Assembly (NCBI RefSeq): GCF_963662255.1
Contig: NW_026912178.1
Location: 1,612,001-1,676,000, forward strand
DNA: 64,000 nt
Direction: 5' to 3'
Origin: Cinclus cinclus
Taxonomy: Eukaryota; Chordata; Aves; Passeriformes; Cinclidae
In this document: positions 20,570 to 33,628 of the stretch, piece by piece
How positions within the stretch are numbered: position 1 is the stretch's first letter
How the letters are laid out: every line of letters starts with the position of its first letter
Notes under the pieces: model-generated
Database searches by the model: none
What the model was told of the DNA's origin: nothing
The model's input: the letters and a program-made list of their open reading frames with translations, nothing else
Translations under genes and position numbers: made by a program

Positions 20570-23500
20570 TAAATCATGGAAATATTATGACACCATAGAG
20601 GCCAAGATTCAAATGATTCATTGTAACACCAAGTGGCCTAAAAGGGCATGGGATGCATTGTGACACCACAGAGGTTAAGAGAAGCAGGGAACCATTGTGA
20701 CGCAATGCAGGCTAACAATCTAAGAATCCCTTTTGACACCAGGGGGCGCAAAAGGACCACGGATGAACTGTGACAGCATGGGGACCTATAGAAGCAAGGA
20801 TCTATTATGACACCATGAAGGCCAAGAATCAAATGATTCATTGTGACATCAAGTGGCCTAAAAGGGCTTGGAATGCATTGTGACACCACAGAGTTTAAGA
20901 GAAGCAAGGAACCATTGTGACCCAAGGGAGGCTAACAATCTAATGATCCATTGTGACACCAGGGGTTGTAATAGGGCCAGGGATGAATTGTGAAAGCATG
21001 GGGCCCAAGAAAAACATGGAAACATTATGACACCATAGAGGCCAAGACTCAAATGATTCATTGTAACACCAAGTGGCCTAAAAGGGCATGGGATGCATTG
21101 TGACACCACAGAGGTTAAGAGATGCAAGGAACCATTGTGACCCAATGCAGGCTAACTATCCAAGATTCCCTTTTGACACCAGGGGGCGCAAAAGGACCAC
21201 GGATGAACTGTGACAGCATGGGGACCTATAGAAGCAAGGATTTATTATGACACCATGAAGGCCAAGAATCAAATGATTCATTGTGACATCAAGTGGCCTA
21301 AAAGGGCTTGGAATGCATTGTGACACCACAGAGGTTAAGAGAAGCAGGGAACCATTGTGACCCAAGGGAGGCTAACAATCTAATGATCCCCTGTGACACC
21401 AGGGGTTGTTATAGGGCCAGGGATGAATTGTGAAAGCATGGGGCACAATAAATCATGGAAATATTATGACACCATAGAGGCCAAGAATCAAATGATTCCT
21501 TGTTACACCAAGTGGCCTAAAAGGGCATGGGATGCATTGTGACACCACAGAGGTTAAGAGAAGCAGGGAACCATTGTGACCCAATGCAGGCTAACAATCT
21601 AAGAATCCCTTTTGACACCAGGGGGCGCAAAAGGACCACGGATGAACTGTGACAGCATGGGGACCTATAGAAGCAAGGATCTATTATGACACCATGAAGG
21701 CCAAGAATCAAATGATTCATTGGGACATCAAGTGGCCTAAAAGGGCTTGGAATGCATTGTGACACCACAGAGGTTAAGAAAAGCAAGCAACCATTGTGAC
21801 CCAAGGGAGGCTAACAATCTAATGATCCATTGTGACACCAGGGGTTGTAATAGGGCCAGGGATGAATTGTGAAAGCATGGGGACCAAGAAAAACATGGAA
21901 ACATTATGACACCATAGAGGCCAAGACTCAAATGATTCATTGTAACACCAAGTGGCCTAAAAGGTCATGGGACGCATTGTGACACCACAGGGGTTAAGAG
22001 AAGGAAGGAACCATTGTGACCCAATGTAGGCTAACAATCTAAGAATCCCTTTTGACACCAGGGGGCTCAAAAGGACCACGGATGAACTGTGACAGCATGG
22101 GGACCTATAGAAGCAAGGATCTATTATGACACCATGAAGGCCAAGAATCAAATGATTCATTGTGACATCAAGTGGCCTAAAAGGGCTTGGAATGCATTGT
22201 GACACCACAGAGGTTAAGAGAAGCAAGGAACCATTGTGACCCAAGGGAGGCTAACAATCTAATGATCCATTGTGACACCAGGGGTTGTAATAGGGCCAGG
22301 GATGAATTGTGAAAGCATGGAGCCCAAGAAAAACATGGAAACATTATGACACCATAGAGGCCAAGACTCAAATGATTCATTGTAACACCAAGTGGCCTTA
22401 AAGGGCATGGGATGCATTGTGACACCACAGAGGTTAAGAGAAGCAGGGAACCATGGTGACCCAATGCAGGCTAACAATCTAAGAGTCCCTTTTGACACCA
22501 GGGGGCGCAAAAGGACCACGGATGAACTGTGACAGCATGGGGAACTATAGAAGCAAGGATCTATTATGACACCATGAAGGCCAAGAATCAAATGATTCAT
22601 TGTGACATCAAGTGGCCTAAAAGGGCTTGGAATGCATTGTGACACCACAGAGGTTAAGAGAAGCAAGCAACCATTGTGACCCAATGCAGGCTAACAATCT
22701 AATGATCCATTGTGACACCAGGGGTTGTAATAGGGCCAGGGATGAATTGTGAAAGCATGGAGCCCAAGAAAAACATGGAAACATTATGACACCATAGAGG
22801 CCAAGACTCAAATGATTCATTGTAACACCAAGTGGCCTAAAAGGGCATGGGACGCATTGTGACACCACAGGGGTTAAGAGAAGCAAGGAACCATTGTGAC
22901 CCAATGTAGGCTAACAATCTAAGAATCCCTTTTGACACCAGGGGGCTCAAAAGGACCACGGATGTACTGTGACGGCATGGGGACCTATAGAAGCAAGGAT
23001 CTATTATGACACCATGAAGGCCAAGAATCAAATGATTCATTCTGACATCAAGTGGCCTAAAAGGGCTTGGAATGCATTGTGACACCACAGAGGTTAAGAG
23101 AAGCAGGGAACCATTGTGGCCCAAGGGAGGCTAACAATCTAATGATCCCCTGTGACACCAGGGGTTGTAATAGGGCCAGGGATGAATTGTGAAAGCATGG
23201 GGCACAATAAATCATGGAAATATTATGACACCATAGTGGCCAAGATTCAAATGATTCATTGTAACACCAAGTGGCCTAAAAGGGCATGGGATGCATTGTG
23301 ACACCACAGAGGTTAAGAGAAGCAGGGAACCATTGTGACCCAATGCAGGCTAACAATCTAAGAATCCCTTTTGACACCAGGGGGCGCAAAAGGACCACGG
23401 ATGAACTGTGACAGCATGGGGACCTATAGAAGCAAGGATCTATTATGACACCATGAAGGCCAAGAATCAAATGATTCATTGTGACATCAAGTGGCCTAAA

Positions 23501-26500
23501 AGGGCTTGGAATGCATTGTGACACCACAGAGGTTAAGAGAAGCAGGGAACCATTGTGACCCAAGGGAGGCTAACAATCTAATGATCCCCTGTGACACCAG
23601 GGGTTGTTATAGGGCCAGGGATGAATTGTGAAAGCATGGGGCCCAAGAAAAACATGGAAACATTATGACACCATAGAGGCCAAGACTCAAATGATTCATT
23701 GTAACACCAAGTGGCCTAAAAGGGCATGGGATGCATTGTGACACCACAGAGGTTAAGAGAAGCAAGTAACCATTGTGACCCAATGCAGGCTAACTATCCA
23801 AGATTCCCTTTTGACACCAGGGGGCGCAAAAGGACCACGGATGAACTGTGACAGCATGGGGACCTATAGAAGCAAGGATTTATTATGACACCATGAAGGC
23901 CAAGAATCAAATGATTCATTGTGACATCAAGTGGCCTAAAAGGGCTTGGAATGCATTGTGACACCACAGAGGTTAAGAGAAGCAGGGAACCATTGTGACC
24001 CAAGGGAGGCTAACAATCTAATGATCCCCTGTGACACCAGGGGTTGTTATAGGGCCAGGGATGAATTGTGAAAGCATGGGGCACAATAAATCATGGAAAT
24101 ATTATGACACCATAGAGGCCAAGACTCAAATGATTCATTGTTACACCAAGTGGCCTAAAAGGGCATGGGATGCATTGTGACACCACAGAGGTTAAGAGAA
24201 GCAGGGAACCATTGTGACCCAATGCAGGCTAACAATCTAAGAATCCCTTTTGACACCAGGGGGCTCAAAAGGACCACGGATGAACTGTGACAGCATGGGG
24301 ACCTATAGAAGCAAGGATCTATTATGACACCATGAAGGCCAAGAATCAAATGATTCATTGTGACATCAAGTGGCCTAAAAGGGCTTGGAATGCATTGTGA
24401 CACCACAGAGGTTAAGAGAAGCAAGGAACCATTGTGACCCAAGGGAGGCTAACAATCTAATGATCCATTGTGACACCAGGGGTTGTAATAGGGCCAGGGA
24501 TGAATTGTGAAAGCATGGAGCCCAAGAAAAACATGGAAACATTATGACACCATAGAGGCCAAGACTCAAATGATTCATTGTAACACCAAGTGGCCTAAAA
24601 GGGCATGGGACGCATTGTGACACCACAGGGGTTAAGAGAAGCAAGGAACCATTGTGACCCAATGTAGGCTAACAATCTAAGAATCCCTTTTGACACCAGG
24701 GGGCTCAAAAGGACCACGGATGAACTGTGACAGCATGAGGACCTATAGAAGCAAGGATCTATTATGACACCATGAAGGCCAAGAATCAAATGATTCATTG
24801 TGACATCAAGTGGCCTAAAAGGGCTTGGAATGCATTGTGACACCACAGAGGTTAAGAGAAGCAGGGAACCATTGTGACCCAAGGGAGGCTAACAATCTAA
24901 TGATCCCCTGTGACACCAGGGGTTGTAATAGGGCCAGGGATGAATTGTGAAAGCATGGGGACCAAGAAAAACATGGAAACATTATGACACCATAGAGGCC
25001 AAGACTCAAATGATTCATTGTAACACCAAGTGGACTAAAAGGGCATGGGATGCATTGTGACACCACAGAGGTTAAGAGAAGCAAGGAACCATTGTGACCC
25101 AATGCAGGCTAACTATATAAGATTCCCTTTTGACACCAGGGGACGCAAAAGGACAACAGATGAACTGTGACAGCATGGGGACCTATAGAAGCAAGGATCT
25201 ATTATGACACCATGAAGGCCAAGAATCAAATGATTCATTGGGACATCAAGTGGCCTAAAAGGGCTTGGAATGCATTGTGACACCACAGAGGTTAAGAGAA
25301 GCAAGGAACCATTGTGACCCAAGGGAGGCTAACAATCTAATGATCCATTGTGACACCAGGGGTTGTAATAGGGCCAGGGATGAATTGTGAAAGCATGGAG
25401 CCCAAAAAAACATGGAAACATTTTGACACCATAGAGGCCAAGACTCAAATGATTCATTGTAACACCAAGTGGCCTAAAAGGGCATGGGATGCATTGTGAC
25501 ACCACAGGGGTTAAGAGAAGCAAGGAACCATTGTGACCCAATGCAGGCCAACAATCCAAGATTCCCTTTTGACACCAGGGGGCGCAAAGGGACCACGGAT
25601 GAACTGTGACGGCATGGGGACCTATAGAAGCAAGGATCTATTATGACACCATGAAGGCCAAGAATCAAATGATTCATTGTGACATCAAGTGGCCTAAAAG
25701 GGCTTGGAATGCATTGTGACACCACAGAGGTTAAGAGAAGCAAGCAACCATTGTGACCCAAGGGAGGCTAACAATCTAATGATCCATTGTGACACCAGGG
25801 GTTGTAATAGGGCCAGGGATGAATTGTGAAAGCATGGAGCCCAAGAAAAACATGGAAACATTATGACACCATAGAGGCCAAGACTCAAATGATTCATTGT
25901 AACACCAAGTGGCCTAAAAGGGCATGGGATGCATTGTGACACCACAGGGGTTAAGAGAAGCAGGGAACCATTGTGACCCAATGCAGGCTAACAATCTAAG
26001 AGTCCCTTTTGACACCAGGGGGCGCAAAAGGACCACGGATGAACTGTGACAGCATGGGGACCTATAGAAGCAAGGATCTATTATGACACCATGAAGGCCA
26101 AGAATCAAATGATTCATTGTGACATCAAGTGGCCTAAAAGGGCTTGGAATGCATTGTGACACCACAGAGGTTAAGAGAAGCAAGCAACCATTGTGACCCA
26201 ATGCAGGCTAACAATCTAATGATCCATTGTGACACCAGGGGTTGTAATAGGGCCAGGGATGAATTGTGAAAGCATGGGGCCCAAGAAAAACATGGAAACA
26301 TTATGACACCATAGAGGCCAAGACTCAAATGATTCATTGTAACACCAAGTGGCCTAAAAGGGCATGGGATGCATTGTGACACCACAGAGGTTAAGAGAAG
26401 CAAGGAACCATTGTGACCCAATGCAGGCTAACTATCCAAGATTCCCTTTTGAAACCAGGGGTCGCAAAAGGACCACGGATGAACTGTGACAGCATGGGGA

Positions 26501-27692
26501 CCTATAGAAGCAAGGATTTATTATGACACCATGAAGGCCAAGAATCAAATGATTCATTGTGACATCAAGTGGCCTAAAAGGGCTTGGAATGCATTGTGAC
26601 ACCACAGAGGTTAAGAGAAGCAAGCAACCATTGTGACCCAAGGGAGGCTAACAATCTAATGATCCATTGTGACACCAGGGGTTGTAATAGGGCCAGGGAT
26701 GAATTGTGAAAGCATGGAGCCCAAGAAAAACATGGAAACATTATGACACCATAGAGGCCAAGACTCAAATGATTCATTGTAACACCAAGTGGCCTAAAAG
26801 GGCATGGGATGCATTGTGACACCACAGAGGTTAAGAGAAGCAGGGAACCATTGTGACCCAATGCAGGCTAACAATCTAAGAATCCCTTTTGACACCAGGG
26901 GGCGCAAAAGGACCACGGATGAACTGTGACAGCATGGGGACCTATAGAAGCAAGGATCTATTATGACACCATGAAGGCCAAGAATCAAATGATTCATTGG
27001 GACATCAAGTGGCCTAAAAGGGCTTGGAATGCATTGTGACACCACAGAGGTTAAGAGAAGCAAGCAACCATTGTGACCCAAGGGAGGCTAACAATCTAAA
27101 GATCCATTGTGACACCAGGGGTTGTAATAGGGCCAGGGATGAATTGTGAAAGCATGGGGCCCAAGAAAAACATGGAAACATTATGACACCATAGAGGCCA
27201 AGACTCAAATGATTCATTGTAACACCAAGTGGCCTAAAAGGGCATGGGATGCATTGTGACACCACAGAGGTTAAGAGAAGCAAGGAACCATTGTGACCCA
27301 ATGCAGGCTAACTATCCAAGATTCCCTTTTGACACCAGGGGGCGCAAAAGGACCACGGATGAACTGTGACAGCATGGGGACCTATAGAAGCAAGGATTTA
27401 TTATGACACCATGAAGGCCAAGAATCAAATGATTCATTCTGACATCAAGTGGCCTAAAAGGGCTTGGAATGCATTGTGACACCACAGAGGTTAAGAGAAG
27501 CAAGTAACCATTGTGACCCAAGTGAGGCTAACAATCTGATGATCCCCAGTGACACCAGGGGTTGTAATAGGGCCAGGGATGAATTGTGAAAGCATGGAGC
27601 CCAAGAAAAACATGGAAACATTTTGACACCATAGAGGCCAAGACTCAAATGATTCATTGTAAAACCAAGTAGCCTAAAAGGGCTTGGAATGC
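20570..27692. repeat. Regular alternating A/B tract (~440 bp dimers)
   Basis: From 20,657 to 27,692 all 32 monomers alternate strictly B, A, B, A with no BB doublet. B starts are 20657, 21097, 21536, 21976, 22416, 22856, 23295, 23735, 24174, 24614, 25054, 25493, 25933, 26373, 26813 and 27253. The A positions at 21317, 23076 and 23955 are A2. Near-repeated 440 bp dimers at 25,713-27,472 share GCAAGCAACC. The tract has no long match to block alpha and only patchy matches to beta, so it looks like a different, simpler array phase, perhaps the ancestral dimer form. Confidence 0.85.
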
Positions 27693-27825
27693 ATTGTGAC
27701 ACCACAGAGGTTAAGAGAAGCAGGGAACCATTGTGACTCAAGGGAGGCTAACAATCTAACGATCCCCTGTGACACCAGGGGTTGTAATAGGGGCAGGGAT
27801 GAATTGTGAAAGCATGGGGCACAAT

Positions 27826-30331
27826 TAATCATGGAAATATTATGACAACATGGAGGCCAAGACTCAAATGATTCATTGTAACACCAAGTGGCCTTAAAGG
27901 GCATGGGATGCATTGTGACACCACAGAGGTTAAGAGAAGCAGGGAACCATTGTGACCCAATGCAGGCTAACAATCTAAGAGTCCCTTTTGACACCAGGGG
28001 GCGCAAAAGGACCACGGATGAACTGTGACAGCATGGGGACCTATAGAAGCAAGGATCTATTATGATACCATGAAGGCCAAGAATCAAATGATTCATTGGG
28101 ACATCAAGTGGCCTAAAAGGGCTTGGAATGCATTGTGACACCACAGAGGTTAAGAGAAGCAAGGAACCATTGTGACCCAATGCAGGCTAACAATCTAATG
28201 ATCCATTGTGACACCAGGGGTTGTAATAGGGCCAGGGATGAATTGTGAAAGCATGGGGCCCAAGAAAAACATGGAAACATTATGACACCATAGAGGCCAA
28301 GACTCAAATGATTCATTGTAACACCAAGTGGCCTAAAAGGGCATGGGATGCATTGTGACACCACAGAGGTTAAGAGAAGCAAGGAACCATTGTGACCCAA
28401 TGCAGGCTAACTATCCAAGATTCCCTTTTGACACCAGGGGGCGCAAAAGGACCACGGATGAACTGTGACAGCATGGGGACCTATAGAAGCAAGGATTTAT
28501 TATGACACCATGAAGGCCAAGAATCAAATGATTCATTGTGACATCAAGTGGCCTAAAAGGGCTTGGAATGCATTGTGACACCACAGAGGTTAAGAGAAGC
28601 AGGGAACCATTGTGACCCAAGGGAGGCTAACAATCTAATGATCCCCTGTGACACCAGGGGTTGTTATAGGGCCAGGGATGAATTCTGAAAGCATGGGGCA
28701 CAATAAATCATGGAAATATTATGACACCATAGAGGCCAAGACTCAAATGATTCATTGTTACACCAAGTGGCCTAAAAGGGCATGGGATGCATTGTGACAC
28801 CACAGAGGTTAAGAGAAGCAGGGAACCATTGTGACCCAATGCAGGCTAACAATCTAAGAATCCCTTTTGACACCAGGGGGCGCAAAAGGACCACGGATGA
28901 ACTGTGACAGCATGGGGACCTATAGAAGCAAGGATCTATTATGACACCATGAAGGCCAAGAATCAAATGATTCATTGGGACATCAAGTGGCCTAAAAGGG
29001 CTTGGAATGCATTGTGACACCACAGAGGTTAAGAGAAGCAAGGAACCATTGTGACCCAAGGGAGGCTAACAATCTAATGATCCATTGTGACACCAGGGGT
29101 TGTAATAGGGCCAGGGATGAATTGTGAAAGCATGGAGCCCAAGAAAAACATGGAAACATTATGACACCATAGAGGCCAAGACTCAAATGATTCATTGTAA
29201 CACCAAGTGGCCTAAAAGGTCATGGGACGCATTGTGACACCACAGAGGTTAAGAGAAGCAGGGAACCATTGTGACCCAATGCAGGCTAACAATCTAAGAG
29301 TCCCTTTTGACACCAGGGGGCGCAAAAGGACCACGGATGAACTGTGACAGCATGGGGACCTATAGAAGCAAGGATCTATTATGACACCATGAAGGCCAAG
29401 AATCAAATGATTCATTGTGACATCAAGTGGCCTAAAAGGGCTTGGAATGCATTGTGACACCACAGAGGTTAAGAGAAGCAGGGAACCATTGTGACTCAAG
29501 GGAGGCTAACAATCTAACGATCCCCTGTGACACCAGGGGTTGTAATAGGGCCAGGGATGAATTGTGAAAGCATGGAGCCCAAGAAAAACATGGAAACATT
29601 ATGACACCATAGAGGCCAAGACTCAAATGATTCATTGTAACACCAAGTGGCCTAAAAGGGCATGGGACGCATTGTGACACCACAGGGGTTAAGAGAAGCA
29701 AGGAACCATTGTGACCCAATGTAGGCTAACAATCTAAGAATCCCTTTTGACACCAGGGGGCTCAAAAGGACCACGGATGAACTGTGACAGCATGAGGACC
29801 TATAGAAGCAAGGATCTATTATGACACCATGAAGGCCAAGAATCAAATGATTCATTGTGACATCAAGTGGCCTAAAAGGGCTTGGAATGCATTGTGACAC
29901 CACAGAGGTTAAGAGAAGCAAGGAACCATTGTGACCCAAGGGAGGCTAACAATCTAATGATCCATTGTGACACCAGGGGTTGTAATAGGGCCAGGGATGA
30001 ATTGTGAAAGCATGGGGACCAAGAAAAACATGGAAACATTATGACACCATAGAGGCCAAGACTCAAATGATTCATTGTAACACCAAGTGGACTAAAAGGG
30101 CATGGGACGCATTGTGACACCACAGAGGTTAAGAGAAGCAAGGAACCATTGTGACCCAATGCAGGCTAACTATCTAAGATTCCCTTTTGACACCAGGGGA
30201 CGCAAAAGGACAACAGATGAACTGTGACAGCATGGGGACCTATAGAAGCAAGGATCTATTATGACACCATGAAGGCCAAGAATCAAATGATTCATTGTGA
30301 CATCAAGTGGCCTAAAAGGGCTTGGAATGCA
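27826..30331. repeat. Higher-order block beta, copy 2
   Basis: It matches 8,261-10,766 at a constant offset of 19,565 bp. B starts are 27912, 28352, 28791, 29231, 29671 and 30111. One difference is at 29,458, where ACACCACAGAGG occurs in place of the rare ACACCTCAGAGG at 9,893. The A2 unit just before it (27,693) has GGACTCAAGGG-type and GGGGCAGGG variants and forms the junction from the alternating tract. Confidence 0.85.
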
Positions 30332-32088
30332 TTGTGACACCACAGAGGTTAAGACAAGCAAGGAACCATTGTGACCCAAGGGAGGCTTACAATCTAATGA
30401 TCCATTGTGACACCAGGGGTTGTAATAGGGCCAGGGATGAATTGTGAAAGCATGGAGCCCAAAAAAACATGGAAACATTTTGACACCATAGAGGCCAAGA
30501 CTCAAATGATTCATTGTAACACCAAGTGGCCTTAAAGGGCATGGGATGCATTGTGACACCACAGAGGTTAAGAGAAGCAGGGAACCATTGTGACCCAATG
30601 CAGGCTAACAATCTAAGAATCCCTTTTGACACCAGGGGGCGCAAAAGGACCACGGATGAACTGTGACAGCATGGGGACCTATAGAAGCAAGGATCTATTA
30701 TGACACCATGAAGGCCAAGAATCAAATGATTCATTGTGACATCAAGTGGCCTAAAAGGGCATGGGTTGCATTGTGACACCACAGAGGTTAAGAGAAGCAA
30801 GGAAGCATTGTGACCCAATGGAAGCTAACAATCTAAGAATCCCTTTTGACACCAGGGGGCGCAAAAGGACTACCGATGAACTGTGACAGCATGGGGACCT
30901 ATAGAAGCAAGGATTTATTATGACACCATGAAGGAAAAGAATCAAATGATTCATTGTGACATCAAGTGGCCTAAAAGGGCTTGGAATGCATTGTGACACC
31001 ACAGAGGTTAAGAGAAGCAAGGAACCATTGTGACCCAAGGGAGGCTAACAATCTAATGATCCCCAGTGACACCAGGGTTTGTAATAGGGCCAGGGATGAA
31101 TTGTGAAAGCATGGGGCCCAAGAAAAACATGGAAACATTATGACACCATAGAGGCCAAGACTCAAATGATTCATTGTAACACCAAGTGGCCTAAAAGGGC
31201 ATGGGATGCATTGTGACACCACAGAGGTTAAGAGAAGCAAGGAACCATTGTGACCCCATGCAGGCTAACTATCCAAGATTCCCTTTTGACACCAGGGGGC
31301 GCAAAAGGACCACGGATGAACTGTGACAGCATGGGGACCTATAGAAGCAAGGATCTATTATGACACCATGAAGGCCAAGAATCAAATGATTCATTGTGAC
31401 ATCAAGTGGCCTAAAAGGGCTTGGAATGCATTGTGACACCACAGAGGTTAAGAGAAGCAGGGAACCATTGTGACCCAAGGGAGGCTAACAATCTAATGAT
31501 CCCCTGTGACACCAGGGGTTGTTATAGGGCCAGGGATGAATTGTGAAAGCATGGGGCACAATAAATCATCCAAATATTATGACACCATAGAGGCCAAGAC
31601 TCAAATGATTCATTGTTACACCAAGTGGCCTAAAAGGGCATGGGATGCATTGTGACACCACAGAGGTTAAGAGAAGAAAGCAACAATTGTGACCCAAGGG
31701 AGGCTAACAATCTAATGATCCATTGTGACACCAGGGGTTGTAATAGGGCCAGGGATGAATTGTGAAAGCATGGAGCCCAAGAAAAACATGGAAACATTAT
31801 GACACCATAGAGGCCAAGACTCAAATGATTCATTGTAACACCAAGTGGCCTAAAAGGTCATGGGACGCATTGTGACACCACAGGGGTTAAGAGAAGCAAC
31901 GAACCATTGTGACCCAATGCAGGCTAACAATCTAAGAATCCCTTTTGACACCAGGGGGCTCAAAAGGACCACGGATGAACTGTGACAGCATGGGGACCTA
32001 TAGAAGCAAGGATCTATTATGACACCATGAAGGCCAAGAATCAAATGATTCATTGTGACATCAAGTGGCCTAAAAGGGCTTGGAATGC

Positions 32089-32309
32089 ATTGTGACACCA
32101 CAGAGGTTAAGAGAAGCAAGGAACCATTGTGACCCAATGCAGGCTAACAATCTAAGAATCCCTTTTGACACCAGGGGGTTTAAAAAGGACCATGGATGAA
32201 CTGTGACAGCATGGGGACGTATAGAAGCAAGGATCTATTATGCCACCATGAAGGCCAAGAATCAAATGATTCATTGTGACATCAAGTGGCCTAAAAGGGC
32301 TTGGAATGC
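32089..32309 (+). repeat. Diverged 221 bp B monomer with destroyed CTCF-like core
   Basis: This unit has several private changes in one copy. CAGGGGGTTTAAAAAGG replaces CAGGGGGCGCAAAAGG with one extra base, ACCATGG replaces ACCACGG, GGGACGTATAG replaces GGGACCTATAG, and TGCCACC replaces TGACACC. Both B-class CpGs are lost from the unit. Its equivalents at 1,534 and 49,236 are normal, so the changes arose in this copy alone. It is the most diverged monomer I noticed. Confidence 0.85.
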
Positions 32310-33409
32310 ATTGTGACACCACAGAGGTTAAGAGAAGCAAGGAACCATTGTGACCCAAGGGAGGCTAACAATCTAATGATCCATTGTGACACCAGGGGTT
32401 GTAATAGGGCCAGGGATGAATTGTGAAAGCATGGAGCCCAAGAAAAACATGGAAACATTATGACACAATAGAGGCCAAGACTCAAATGATTCATTGTAAC
32501 ACCAAGTGGCCTTAAAGGGCATGGGATGCATTGTGACACCACAGAGGTTAAGAGAAGCAGGGAACCATTGTGACCCAATGCAGGCTAACAATCTAAGAAT
32601 CCCTTTTGACACCAGGGGGCGCAAAAGGACCACGGATGAACTGTGACAGCATGGGGACCTATAGAAGCAAGGATCTATTATGACACCATGAAGGCCAAGA
32701 ATCAAATGATTCATTGTGACATCAAGTGGCCTAAAAGGGCATGGGTTGCATTGTGACACCACAGAGGTTAAGAGAAGCAAGGAACCATTGTGACCCAATG
32801 GAGGCTAACAATCTAAAAATCCCTTTTGACACCAGGGGGCGCAAAAGGACTACCGATGAACTGTGACAGCATGGGGACCTTTAGAAGCAAGGATTTATTA
32901 TGACACCATGAAGGAAAAGAATCAAATGATTCATTGTGACATCAAGTGGCCTAAAAGGGCTTGGAATGCATTGTGACACCACAGAGGTTAAGAGAAGCAG
33001 GGAACCATTGTGACCCAAGGGAGGCTAACAATCTAATGATCCATTGTGACACCAGGGTTTGTAATAGGGCCAGGGATGAATTGTGAAAGCATGGGGCCCA
33101 AGAAAAACATGGAAACATTATGACACCATAGAGGCCACGACTCAAATGATTCATTGTAACACCAAGTGGCCTAAAAGGGCATGGGATGCATTGTGACACC
33201 ACAGAGGTTAAGAGAAGCAAGGAACCATTGTGACCCCATGCAGGCTAACTATCCAAGATTCCCTTTTGACACCAGGGGGCGCAAAAGGACCACGGATGAA
33301 CTGTGACAGCATGGGGACCTATAGAAGCAAGGATTTATTATGACACCATGAAGGCCAAGAATCAAATGATTCATTGTGACATCAAGTGGCCTAAAAGGGC
33401 ATGGGATGC

Positions 33410-33628
33410 ATTGTGACACCACAGAGGTTAAGAGAAGCAGGGAACCATTGTGACCCAAGGGAGGCTAACAATCCAAAGATCCATTGTGACAGCAGGGGTT
33501 GTAATAGGGCCAGGGATGAATTGTGAAAGCATGGGGCACAATAAATCATGGAAATATTATGACACCATGAAGGCCAAGAATCAAATGATGCATTGTGACA
33601 TCAAGTGGCCTAAAAGGGCATGGGATGC
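33410..33628 (+). repeat. A2/B hybrid monomer (copy 3 of 5)
   Basis: Same hybrid structure at offset 30,556 from the first copy. It has a private base change near 33,590, where ATGATGCATTG replaces ATGATTCATTG. Confidence 0.85.

Larger units (their letters stand above)
12531..20570. repeat. Higher-order block alpha, copy 2 (one monomer shorter)
   Basis: It matches 1-8,260 at offset 12,530 up to about 17,800 and at offset 12,310 afterwards, so exactly one 220 bp monomer is missing. B units start at 12525, 12965, 13185, 13844, 14064, 14504, 14724, 15164, 15603, 16262, 16482, 16921, 17361, 17800, 18240, 18680, 18900, 19339, 19779 and 20218. Differences from copy 1 are rare; one example is ACGGGAGGCT near 14,991 against AAGGGAGGCT near 2,461. 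Similarity of order ends near 20,570, where copy 2 continues CACAATAAATC and copy 1 continues CACAATTAATC. Confidence 0.9.
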
